DNA from: Puffinus mauretanicus
Taxonomy: Eukaryota > Chordata > Aves > Procellariiformes > Procellariidae
NCBI GenBank assembly: GCA_023333565.1
Contig: JAJKFH010003504.1
Span: forward strand, 4,240,005-4,304,004
DNA length: 64,000 nt
Direction: 5' to 3'
In this document: piece after piece, positions 50,301 to 61,420 of the stretch
How the letters are laid out: every line of letters begins with the position of its first letter
Numbering within the stretch: position 1 is the stretch's first letter
Notes under the pieces: model-generated
Databases searched by the model: none
The model's input: only the letters and a program-made list of their open reading frames with translations
What the model was told of the DNA's origin: nothing
Translations under genes and position numbers: made by a program

Positions 50301-53300
50301 GTAAATTTGGGCTGGATGCAGGCGCAAGTGGTGTGAGGGAATGGCAGAGCTCCCGCATGGCAGAACCCCGGCAGTGCTAATGGGCAGAGAGAAGCTTGCA
50401 GTCCCTCCATCTCCCAAGCTCCCCACCACCCAGGTCACACCTCCAGCTGAAGTCTTCAATGTATCCAAATACTACATGGTGCTGCAAAATGCACGTCAGA
50501 GGTGTTGATCTCCGCTCGCTTTGAAATTAGAGAGGCTGCTCTAGCTGCTAGTCCACTGTACTTGTGGGTCTCTACCAGCAGAGGGTGGCTGTAAGACCGT
50601 TTATACATTGCTTTAATGTTTAAACACTTTACCGGCTGAATATTGAGTGTGATGGCCTTAGTGCTTCCTTTATTTCCTAATCCTCCAGTTATCTTTAGTT
50701 AGTAATTATAAGAAATTAAGTATTTAACAAAGATTTTCATTTGAGCTTTTCCTCATTGTTTATTTTGCTTTGACATTATTCTTCGAGATGAGAATAATCA
50801 AACATTATAATTAAATTTAGGAAGACAGGTTTGAGATACTGTTGCTATTGATTGGGAACTACTTCAGTCTAGGACCAGAGTATTTGAAAGAAATAACTCT
50901 GTGAATAAGCTGTCAGTGTCCTAGCATTTATTAGGGATTGAAACTTAAGACACTAATAGTGAATGGAATTAATCTTGCCAAACTTCAGACATCTAAGAGA
51001 TGCCCAGCCTGTGCTGAGGCTCTCCTTACACTCTGTGGAGAGGACTGCATACATCCCAAGGTTGATCTATCCAATACCTCTTACCCTAATTTAGGAATCT
51101 AAGTTTGCAGAACACAATCTAGCAGGAGCTTGATCCCCGGTATTATTTGTGCATGTATAATTATTCTCATGTGGAATCCCACTATGTGCAACAGTTAATG
51201 ACTAGACAGTTAATTATGTGAGTAACTATTATGCAGGAATGGGCTCAATTCTCGTGCTTGTGTTACAGGGAGACTAATTTGTCTCTTGGGATGTCTGTTC
51301 CTTTGTTGACTACAGAGGGAGCAGAGGCTAGACTAGCTCAAAGTTAGACTTCTAACGTACACATCTAGCTTAGATACATCTCGCCCACTGTGTCTACAGG
51401 CTGGTGTTACTAATACTGGGTGATACTCTGCCTCGTCTTTAAAGGTCTGTAGACACTTAATAGATTTTATGGATCTGATTTCACATCCAATGGCATAAAG
51501 TGTGACAGTTACTTATGTAATTAGTAGATAGTCATTAACTTTTCTGAAATCAGTAGAATTCCACATGGGAGCAATTGCACAAGTATAAGTAGTTTGGGCT
51601 GTTGTTGACTGGAGATCTGTTAGGAAGCTGTACATAATAAAAGGTAGTCGTAAGTGATGATGGAAAAATTACCATGTTCTAATATATAGTGATTTGTATT
51701 CTGTATTAGATGTTCTGTTGAGAATTCTTTTACACATATTTAAGTAGTTTTAAAAGGTGTGAACAAAAATTCAAAAATTCCTGTCCTTGATTTCAGTTAT
51801 TTTGCCACTCAGAACCTATGTTTTCAAATGGAATTCCTATTTAAAGTTCTTTAATTTTAAAAAAACCTGAGTACCGGCAGTCTTCATTTTGAACTATTTC
51901 AGAAGTATAACAAACACAGATGAGGCCTTAGTATCTACTAGAGCAGGTAACATTCCTCTCCGTTTGCAAAAATAGAGCAAACTAGTGACCAACTCAAGCA
52001 AAAATTGAAGAGGCATCTTCCATAATGGCTACAAACAGCAGATAACCTCTGGCCTTCCCTTCCACAAAACACAGGCAACGCCAAACACACGTGAGTAGGA
52101 TTTGCATCTTCCTCTTCTGCAGGGATCAAGCCTTTTGAACCGGTTTTCAAAACTGTCCACAGTGCAAGAAGGATGTTTCATGTATTTGAACAGAGAGAAA
52201 TGCTACAAGAATGATTAAAGGATTAGAGGAACAGGGTCAGGAGGATAAGAGAAAGTTATTGCAGACATGGGGGTGTATTCATGACACCAGCATATGCTGT
52301 GGCTCTTCCAAAACAGTTTCCAGTCTACACCAGACTGTATAGAGCTTTCTGCAGGCTTCAGGTGTGCTCAGCTCTGCTTGAGGTTAATAATATGGAAAAT
52401 CCTTGCTGTAATGACCTGTTAGTATACATATGGGCTTTCAGGTTATGGAAATGACCATGATTTATGAAATAGCCTCTTCCTGTTTGCAAAGATGCAGTGA
52501 AATACTGAGTCATCTCTAACCCTTTAGCCTTCCCTGTACAGGCTCCTTCTTGTTTGCTATCTATCCCCTGGGATTTGGTTTGATGATACCGGACAACAGT
52601 TTTTACTTGAATTAGTCTCAATTTTATCAATTTTGGATTAATTACTGCCCTTTTCTGGGGCATCATCACTGCTGATGTGAATTATAAATTGCTAAAAAAT
52701 AAGCTGTGTGTAGTTTGGGTTAAATTAATGAATTCTTTATTTTGGGGATTAATTACTTGCATTTACCGCATGCCAAAGCACCTAACTCTCCTCCCATAGT
52801 GTAACGAGTCCAGGGGCCCAAGAAGTGCTGGACTGCTGGAAAGTAGATATTGCAATGCTCCACCGGATTGTATTTCACTGCCTTTTGGAGCAAGCTCCTA
52901 ATGCCACTGAAATCTCAGCAGTATGACATCTGACCCTTCAAGGGCTGAAATGGAGTCGGTGTCTGAAAACAGCACATAAATTCTTTCATCAGGTTTGCAC
53001 AGTTGGGTATTTTATCCTTCCTCAACAGAATATAGCAGGGGCTTAGGTAGAGCAGGTTGGATGGTCTTTCTTGCTCACAGTGGCTTAGTTTAGTTTAACT
53101 TAGACTCTGAAAACATGTCTTGGCTAAAGAGCTACATTTTCAGTGGCTATGCAGTCTGATGGGTGTGCTGACAAATAGCTGGATACCGCGGAGCTATGTT
53201 AATTCTTTTCTGCCAGTGAGACATTCCTGTTCATCTCTTGGACAGTGTTATAAGTCCCTTACTGGTCTTGGCTATCACTGGACCCAGCCGATACAGTGTG

Positions 53301-55839
53301 AACTCATGCATAATCTATATGCCAGTTGTATAGCCATCATGCCTGCCTAGAACCAAGACTTTTTTAGGTATTGTCACACAGAGAAAGACGGAGGAAGATA
53401 GAACAAGCCAAATGACATCAGTGGGGTAAAAGAGCCAACGATTTTCCAGATTTGAAATGTAGTGCCTTTGGATATTGACAATTTACAGTTGCTTTGTCAA
53501 GACACAGAATTTTGCAAAATCTTTGACAAGGAAAATATAGGTGTGACATGATGGTTTTTCTTGTGGAACATATTAATGGCTATGCTCAGCTTTCCCATGG
53601 GATCTTACTTTCTTAGAGCAGGAATTTGTCACCACCTACTTGATTTGGATGAACTTTCTGCCAAAAGCAACAAGGAACGAATTGACAGGACGGACTTTAG
53701 CAACAGGAAAATTGTGACATGTTTGAAGAGAACGCATGCTCAGAGGAGCGGCTACTTGGGTTTCAAAAGTTTCTTATCAGCAAAACAAGCTCTACTCTTT
53801 CTTGCCGATATCTTGTCTCTGCCTTGCAGCAGTGCTAAGAAGATGTTTTGTCTTGTGAGAAGCAAAGAGATTTACTATAGTGAGAACATCTATGCACATG
53901 CTATTTAAACTCCAGTCATTCTGCTGAGTTGAACTAGGACAAGCATGAAAACCAGCTGGGACCGTAATGATTAGAAGTCTTTGCAGTTATTACAGGGTTT
54001 GTTTTTCTACTGAATCAAAACATGCTGCAGCTTCTATGACAAAGGAAGGAAGTACATATTGGTACAACAGCCCACGAAAATGTCATTCATTGCCCTTCTG
54101 CTGATTGCTTATGGGTGGCTCGGGCCAGACATGTCAGTCTTCCAAGACAAATCAACGGTGCAAAACCTGAGTGTGTGAAAAATGGCATTTTTTTAAATAC
54201 ACAAAGATCAATCTCAAAGCAGTAGAGATGCTAAGCAGTGCACAGAGCAACTGTATCTTTCAGAAATCTAACTGAACACAAGTAGCCAGGAGTCCGAGAA
54301 CTGACTTTGCAGTGATGATGCCACTTCTCTCCTCCTTCTCCTCACTCTTCCCTGAAACACTACAACCAAAATTAATAGCACATCATGTTTTCTCAAGCCT
54401 GAATATTCACTCACACACGAAGAGAAGAACATGGGAGGCTTTTTAAAAGCCCCTTGGTAACTGGAACAAGAAAACTTTAATTGTTTAGCTATGAGTGGAA
54501 TGTCCTCTTATAAAATGCCGAACAGCCTTGTGTTTTTTAGGTCAAAAGCTAACAAGATGAGCTGCGAGCTCTTACTACTTCTTCTGTTCCTTCACAGCAA
54601 AAATCTGGAGTGCTTTAAAAATGCTGAGAACATGACAGTGATTGACAAGAAAAGAAGGGATGTAAGGAGATACTGTGCTGAAGAAATTTTAATTATTTTT
54701 ATAAAACAAAATTGATACTGATGTAGGTCTTGCATTTGCAATCTCAGCCAGAAGCCAGGGCTAAGTTTTCGCAACCAAGACCCTTACACACCCTGCCTTT
54801 CACCCTTATGGAAGAACACCTAATTTGGTAAAATTCCAGAATGACTTTAAGGAGAGAGATCCTAAGAAATTAAACATCTGTTTGAACTTTTTAACTTTTT
54901 CTCAGTGAAAGCATGCCTTATTTTTAGTGTGTGTGCGCTGCATGTGTGAGGCTGCTTCCATCATTTTTATTACTGGATCTATGCACTAGTGGATCCCCAA
55001 GCATACGGATTTGGTTCCAGTTAGGTGTGGATATGCGACCACGTTTTCATTGAATTATTAAGTATCTATGGTATGGAGTTCATATGAGTTTTGTAACAGC
55101 TGGTAGCTGGTATCTGATCTGACATAAAGTGACAATGGCACAGAAAGACAGTAGCTGTAATTGCACTTAGTGTGTCAGTATGAAATTAAACTAACGAAAT
55201 TTTAAAAGAAATTTTAACTGACAGCATGAGTGAAAGCTGGACCTGCACCTTGGATAGTGGGTTATGGTATACCTGGTCTGATACCAAGGACCCTAATGTT
55301 GGATTTATTGTGTCATTAAGCCACAGTCAGAGAGGAGGAGGGTGAACTGTATCTTTTACAGTTGCTAAAAATGGAAAGCACTCTGTCACTGGTATGTTCT
55401 TCTCAGTGAAAAAGCCAGTGCTATATGAAAACTGCTGTTGGAGATGATTCAGCCATCATCTATCTACATGTTAAATCTTCAAAATATTCTGTGTTACTGC
55501 ATAGTGATGCCAAAGAACAACATAAAACTGCTAACGTGTATTAACAGGGAGATCTAAAGAAGATGTGGCACAGGCATTTGTGTATCTGTACTTTGTTGAA
55601 CTGAGCACGGGTACAGTTCTTGTCTGCTTGGATCATTCAACTGGCCTAAGACCAAAATATACACTTAATATTCAATAGCCACCTATGTCCAGTAATGACA
55701 GGGTCCTCCAGTGACATGTTAACTATGTCAATAAAATATTAGCTAAATAGTAGCTGGGTTTTTTGGTTAAAAGAAAACTAGACCTTCATTAAATTCTAAG
55801 ATAAGGTTAAAAAAAAGAATTACTTCTTTCATTATGTAA
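47316..55839. other. Non-coding flank containing one unexplained 155-codon ORF
   Basis: No gene family, CR1 or tandem repeat is recognised. The longest ORF outside CR1 and the CpG island is on plus at 47552-48019 (155 codons), with a partly overlapping 114-codon ORF on minus at 47806-48150; neither resembles a protein I know. A short G-run (GGGGCGGGGGGGGG) lies at 49424-49438. Confidence 0.5.
50575..50588 (+). promoter_or_regulatory. Possible CTCF core motif
   Basis: CCAGCAGAGGGTGG matches the CTCF core CCASYAGRKGGCRS at all but one position (T for C). Motif-only call; about 2.7 kb from the nearest other feature. Confidence 0.25.
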
Positions 55840-55940
55840 TCTGGTCATCTGCTGTGTTAACTTGGTGACTGGATAATTTGAATCTGCTAATTTATGGACT
55901 TAACTGAAATTGCAGCCTAAATCATATAAAATATAGAGCA
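55840..55940. repeat. Copy A of a roughly 100-bp repeat pair of unknown class
   Basis: About 84 aligned bases share roughly 92% identity with 57611-57695, including TTGCAGCCTAAATCATATAA then AATATAGAGC, which is identical in both. Copy A has about 15 extra bases in the middle (GGATAATTTGAATCT). I do not recognise the family. Confidence 0.85.
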
Positions 55941-57610
55941 TTTCTTTGTTTTTAATCAGTTTGGTCAAATTGTAAGTAAACTAGGTAAGTAATGTGCCTT
56001 GTGAGATCCATGTTTGTGCATTCACCCTTTTGATGCAACCCATACATGGGACACAAGATGTGTTTACTTCATCAGACCGCAACCTAGGTCATGAACTCTG
56101 AAGGCGTACAGAAGCTCTGGTGTGAAATCACCAGCCTCTTGCGTCTGTCTCCAAAGGGACTCCCTGCATCCCTTACATTACACAGGCTGTAACATCCCCG
56201 ATAAAATGACCGTGATAGATCTATCTTGCAATAGTGAGAATGTAGCTGTTTATAAATCATAAATATGCGTATGCGCTATGGATTTGCTAGCGTGGCTTCA
56301 TTCACCCGCATAAGTCAACACAAGACACAAAATTGCCAAATATATTCAACTGTAATGAAAACCTACCTGGATACACAGCCGGTTTGAAACAGGACAAAGT
56401 AAGCAATTACGTAGGGCATCCAACCAACTGCTGCAGGGCAAAACAGCCACAGCCATCGGGCCTCCTTTTTCAGCCTGCAGGCGTAGTACCTGTTCTCTTC
56501 ATTTTTATTATATATCGTGTTTCCTGGAACACAGTATATAATAAAACACACAGGGTGTTGTTTTGGCACCAGGGAAGAAGGCTGCCTCTGTCTCGTCTTG
56601 GATGCTGCAGCCACGGTTGGAGCCGTGGAAAGGGGGCGAGATGCTTTTCTTTGGTGCAGTTAAGCACAATGAGTTGGGCGAATCATCTTAAGAGTAGGAT
56701 GGGACCGAGAGAAGCATTTGAAAGAAAGAATCTGCCCTAGAAGGAGTTAATTTAGAAACTTTCTGTTCCTGTTCTGCCTCACTTGAAGTGTTCTCTATTT
56801 TTAAAAAAAAGTATTCCTTTATGTTCTAATAAAATCTGATTTCTAGAGTTGAGAGCTTTGTGTTTTGGGACATTTATTTCAAGGGAAAACTGGAGGTAGG
56901 TCCACCTCAAAGATCTGATGACTCAACCAGAGTGCTAATACCATGATGTATGTTTATTACCTTCAAAATGAATTTGCGTGTCTTTAGCTGTCTTGCAGGA
57001 TTATAATGTGAATTCCTTTGTTAATTGCTGAAAATGGCATTCCACTGCCCTATTTTGTGTTTTGATTTGCACACTTACAAGGCAAGAGTAAACTGCAAAA
57101 CATTGTGATTTGAGTTTAAACCCATTGCTAAACTTTGGCCTGGAAGCATCAAGTTGCTCTCCTGACCATTCACATTTACACAAGCTGAGTACAGAGGTAA
57201 AGGGCAATATAAGGGCAAGGCAAAGGAGAAAGTCTCGTAAAACACCTCTGCAGAGCTACTTCTTGGGCTCTATCGGTCTGATGTTTCCCCTTTTCAATGC
57301 TTGTGGGGCCCTTTATAAGAGATGCAGAGCTTGAACAGAGCATATTTGCTGCCCCTCTACTTATTTATGTGCTAGTGTGTAATTTTTGCAGTGTTTCACA
57401 TAGTATGAGCGAAAAAAATGGGTACCTGTGTACTTCCTTATTCCTGTGACAGAAGCAGCGAGGGTGGGAAAGGGCAAAAGGAGAAGGCAAAATTTCTGCT
57501 ACTGAGAAGAAAAAGCAGATAGAGAGAATCTAAAAAGATTTTATTTAAGCAACCTACTAATGTGCCTGCTTACAGCTGAGTGCTTCACCAGCTCTTCAGT
57601 ATGTATATAT

Positions 57611-57695
57611 TCTGGTTATCTGCCGTATTAACGTGGTGACTGCTAATTAATCGACTTAACTGACATTGCAGCCTAAATCATATAAAATATAGAGC
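57611..57695. repeat. Copy B of the same repeat pair
   Basis: Direct-orientation partner of 55840-55940, 1.77 kb away. It differs by about seven substitutions and a deletion of about 15 bp, and runs straight into a short (TA)n tract at 57695-57709. Confidence 0.85.
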
Positions 57696-60106
57696 GTATA
57701 TATATATATGGATTATTGAGGGTCAGTTTTATTATGGGGCTAGGTTCTGGCTCCTTTCACAGCACTGAAGTGGTTAATTAGACACAAATACACGACTTTC
57801 ACCCTTTGTCTAAATATATTTAAAATGATGCCAAGCTACCTAAACACGGTATTGTCTCATATAAACCCAACTCAAAGCAAGAACTGATCGTGACCAAGGT
57901 AGGAACCTGTCCTAATTCCTGTCTCACCTGCACATCTCCAAGAGGTGATTCTCACAGTATATCCCAATATACCAGCTGCTCCCAATGTAAAGAGAACAGT
58001 TTGGTAATACATTATGGATTGTTGGCAATTGGCAATATTTACTGTAAGTACTTTTTGGACAAACACAGCGCTGCAAACAGAGAGGGGTATTAGGCAGCTG
58101 TACGTTCCTACAGCATGCAGATAAACTGTAGTTGGAGTTTTTTCCCTGCTAGCAACTCAGGCAAATGGATTGTAAAAGCACTTGGGAATTAGCCCAGGGC
58201 TTTTATGATGGTCTTGAAGAAGAACATTGTGAGTACTTCTTTAAACATCCCCGCTTAGGTCAGCCAGTGAATTGTTTTACGGTAGTGTCTATGGAGTCCT
58301 TAAAAAGATTACACTTCAGTTCGGCATTACTGGGGCTCAACTGGAAAGGCGAGGGCTTTAGACGCCACCAGGATGTGAAGAAGTCGTCGTGCTTTTATCA
58401 TTTTTCCTTGCAACCTTGGAGAGCAGGCTGCCGGGCACAGATCCACTGCAGGGCCCCTCTTTCAAGGCCATATTCCCTGTTCCCTCTGTGTCCCCTACAC
58501 CAACGTGCCACCATTGCACTGATGTGATGAGCGGGATCCACTCAGACCACTGATGAAGGAAGCGCTGATTCACCTGGCCCTTGTGCAGGGGCCCTCAGGC
58601 AGGGTCTGCGGGCAGCCGTGGCTTCACACGTCCCATCCCACCCACCTCCCAGGCACTTTCCACCTCCTCAGAACCTTTGCAGGACAGCCAGGGTAGCTCT
58701 CCTCTTCATATATTTAAATAATTACTCTGCTACAGCCAAAATAGGATGTTTTTTCCAAGAACTGTGGATGGTGGCGTGTGTATGCAACATAGCTTTGGGG
58801 ATCCTCTGGAGATGGATGCAGGCAGGGCTTTCCAGCTTGGAAGTCCTCAAGAGCAGCCTAAAAGGTGTATAATCATGTCCTTCTGCTTATTCTGGCCCTG
58901 TATAAGATGAAGCTATGTGTCATATGCTTAACATCAAATGGACTAAACAGGTCAGTTGGTTTCTCTTTAATTCTTTTAATCTTCTTACAAGATACAAAAT
59001 AGGCTTAAGTCAAAAACTGTTCCTTAATGTAAAGGGTTGAGGGGGGCGGTTGCTTGCTTGGCTGTTTTGTGATGGTGGCAGCTGTCCCCTAGAAAGATTG
59101 GGTTTGCAGAGTGCTGATACTACTCTACCGAGCAGGTTTATGCCTCCTTACTCAATATCCATAAAGATTCCCGGGAGACAATTACAATCATAGCGGTAGG
59201 AAGAGTCAGACTGTAGTTAAACCTTCCAGCCCACACACAGTAACAGGAAAATCCTGTTTGAAGAATAAGGGAAGATTCTGGATAACAAGAGATAATGTGC
59301 TGACAATGCTGCAGTCCCCCCACCCTCTATATGGTTACCCCGTTGTAAGTGGCTGCAGAGTCCGGCCCACTGTGGTCTGATATTTTTTATATTCTTTTAT
59401 ACAGGAGGGCTGTCCAGGGTGGGATAAGGAGAGACGGGTTTCTTGGAAGCGTTTCTGCGTTGAGCTAGCACCAGTTTTATTTAATGACCACAAAAGCTCA
59501 GGTCATTGCAAAAATAATTGTTTTCTGACTCGTGCATGGGTTTTCTTGTCCAACTGAAAATCAGAGAGGGAAGAGATGTGTCGGTAGGGAGATGCATAGC
59601 AGCGCAAGCCGTCCAGCATGGGGGCGGGAAAAGAGAGGGTGCCTGTTTTGGCCCCTATTCAAGGTTCCGTGAGCGTTAACTGGCACACAGCTGCGTTAAG
59701 TAAGAGTTGAAACACCATCCTGCACCCAGATTTGCTCTTCTCAAGAGAAATGCTGGAAACCTTTTGCAATACAGTACACATAAAAAGATTTTTCAGCACA
59801 ATAAGAAGCTATCGTTGGTCTAGTAGTGTAAGCTGAACCCCCAAAATTGACACTTCCAGGCAAGTGAGAAGAGATTTTTAGCCAAGAATCACAATATTTC
59901 TTCCCAGAAAAATGCCCAGAGGAGCAGTATCAAATTCAATTCATGGAGCTTCCTTCTAATCTAACCAAAGAGCCAGAAAGAAAGACCACCACCCATCTTA
60001 TCTCCTGACTTCAGGGAAAACTACTTTGCATGTCACAGTCAAACCATGCATTTTCTGGTGGACAGTGTGCTTTTGTTAAAGAAAATCTGAAGCTTTGCTT
60101 TTAATT

Positions 60107-60120
60107 AAAAAAAAAAAAAA
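60107..60120. repeat. Poly-A tract
   Basis: Fourteen A within a generally A/T-rich 90-bp stretch (60100-60190) that also has a T-run. Confidence 0.8.
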
Positions 60121-60299
60121 CACAACACAAATATATATTTTTTAAAAATCCTTTGCAAATCTTTGCCAACATTTCATTTTTTTTTTCCCACAGTAGGTAA
60201 CAAAGACATTAGCAATTGGCAACATAAATTTATCTGAAAATAATCTTATCAAATCAATAGAAATCCTTGTATGGGTAAGAAGCCACATGGAGTGGAAAA

Positions 60300-60560
60300 A
60301 AAAGCACTAAAGATGTCCACTTCAGTAGGGCTTTTGTCTCACGTAACAGTCCCATAAGCAAAGTAGCTGAAACTTCTATAGGGTTGGTGCAAAACTGGTT
60401 GTGTAACTGTACTCTGAAAATATTTATCAGTGGTTCGCAGGCAGAACAGAGCGATGCCCCTGCAGGGGTCCGTCTCAGGTCTGCTTCCACGAACACTTTA
60501 AGGAACAGCTCTTCCTTTTCAGAGCTTGGTGTTCGCCTTTTTTTTTTTCAATTGATTTTT
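60300..60560 (+). mobile_element. Probable second fragment of the same old CR1-type LINE
   Basis: The plus strand reads FSRAFVSRNSPISKVAETSI then GLVQNWL, resembling the LINE RT stretch DFSKAFDTVSHN...L..K...NWL. At DNA level CATAAGCAAAGTAGCTGAAA then CTTCTATAGGGT (60356-60387) parallels the CATAAACAAACCAGTTGAAA, CTCCTATAGGGT segment at about 61000-61029 in the neighbouring fragment. It could be a separate insertion or a local duplication about 645 bp apart. Limits are approximate. Confidence 0.45.
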
Positions 60561-60899
60561 ACAGTGTTAGTGCAAAGATCAGATGCTTCTCTGCTAGTCA
60601 GATCCTCGCTCACTGTAAGCATGCAGTTGTGCAGGCTGTAAATTCATTATGTAAATCACTTCCAGCATTTCTAGTGGGTTAATGTAAGGCGTGTGACTTT
60701 AATACCATCAATAAGAAGGAGGATGTGAGGGGTTTGGTCTTTGGAACTAACAAATTAAAGACCAGTTGTCTTCAGTTCCTTCAATTTGGAGCGGATAAAA
60801 AGTTATTTGTAAGCATTTGGAAAATAGCAGGGAGAAGAGTAGCAGCTACCATGGGTTCATCAGATAGAAATTATATCAGGTAGAAATTGCAACCAAATT

Positions 60900-61420
60900 T
60901 CTTTCTATGATAAGCTAACAAGACTCATAAATAAGCAAAAAGCAGTAGATATCAGATATCTGGACTTCAGTGAAATTTTTGTCTTGTGGTGCATTCTCAT
61001 AAACAAACCAGTTGAAACTCCTATAGGGTCAATGAAAATCAGGTTTCATACATTGTCAGCACAGAAAGGTGGCTACTGGGGTCTATCCTAGTTTGTTCAA
61101 TGTTTTCACTAACAATACGAATGATGGAATAGAAAATACACGTATGAAATTTGCCGATAGTGCAAAACTCTAAAGGCCACAATACTATAGAGGATGGGAT
61201 TCAAATTCAAAACAAACTTGACAACCGGAGCAATGTTTTGAAGACTGAAACTCACTGGGGACCAGCGCAAAGTTGTACACTGAGGCGTTAACGACCAGGC
61301 ACACAGATACAGGATGAGGAGGAGCTGGTGAGCAGGTGGTTTTCCCAAAAGGATCCAGGAAGTAAAATGGATCACAACAGGCCTTCCATCACCCGTCATG
61401 CCCTGCCATTGCTTTCTGTG
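60900..61420 (+). mobile_element. Very old CR1-type LINE reverse-transcriptase fragment
   Basis: With frame changes, the plus strand still reads as LINE RT: FFLYDKLTRLINKQKAVDI then YLDFSE (about 60900-60970), ILINK (61000), LFNVFTNNTNDGIENTRMKF followed by ADSAKL (about 61098-61170). In the last segment the catalytic FADD has decayed to FADS. Then come AHRYRMRRSW (about 61300-61330) and FSQKDPG. The order matches CR1 ORF2. It is far more diverged than the intron 1 copies, with several stops and shifts, and no 3' repeats are recognisable. The 5' limit is unclear and could extend to about 60690. Confidence 0.7.

Larger units (their letters stand above)
55941..60299. other. Non-coding flank, nothing recognised apart from repeat copy B
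   Basis: Ordinary AT-leaning sequence. ORFs up to 135 codons (56333-56740 plus) have no recognisable domain or codon pattern and overlap equally long ORFs on the other strand. Confidence 0.5.
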
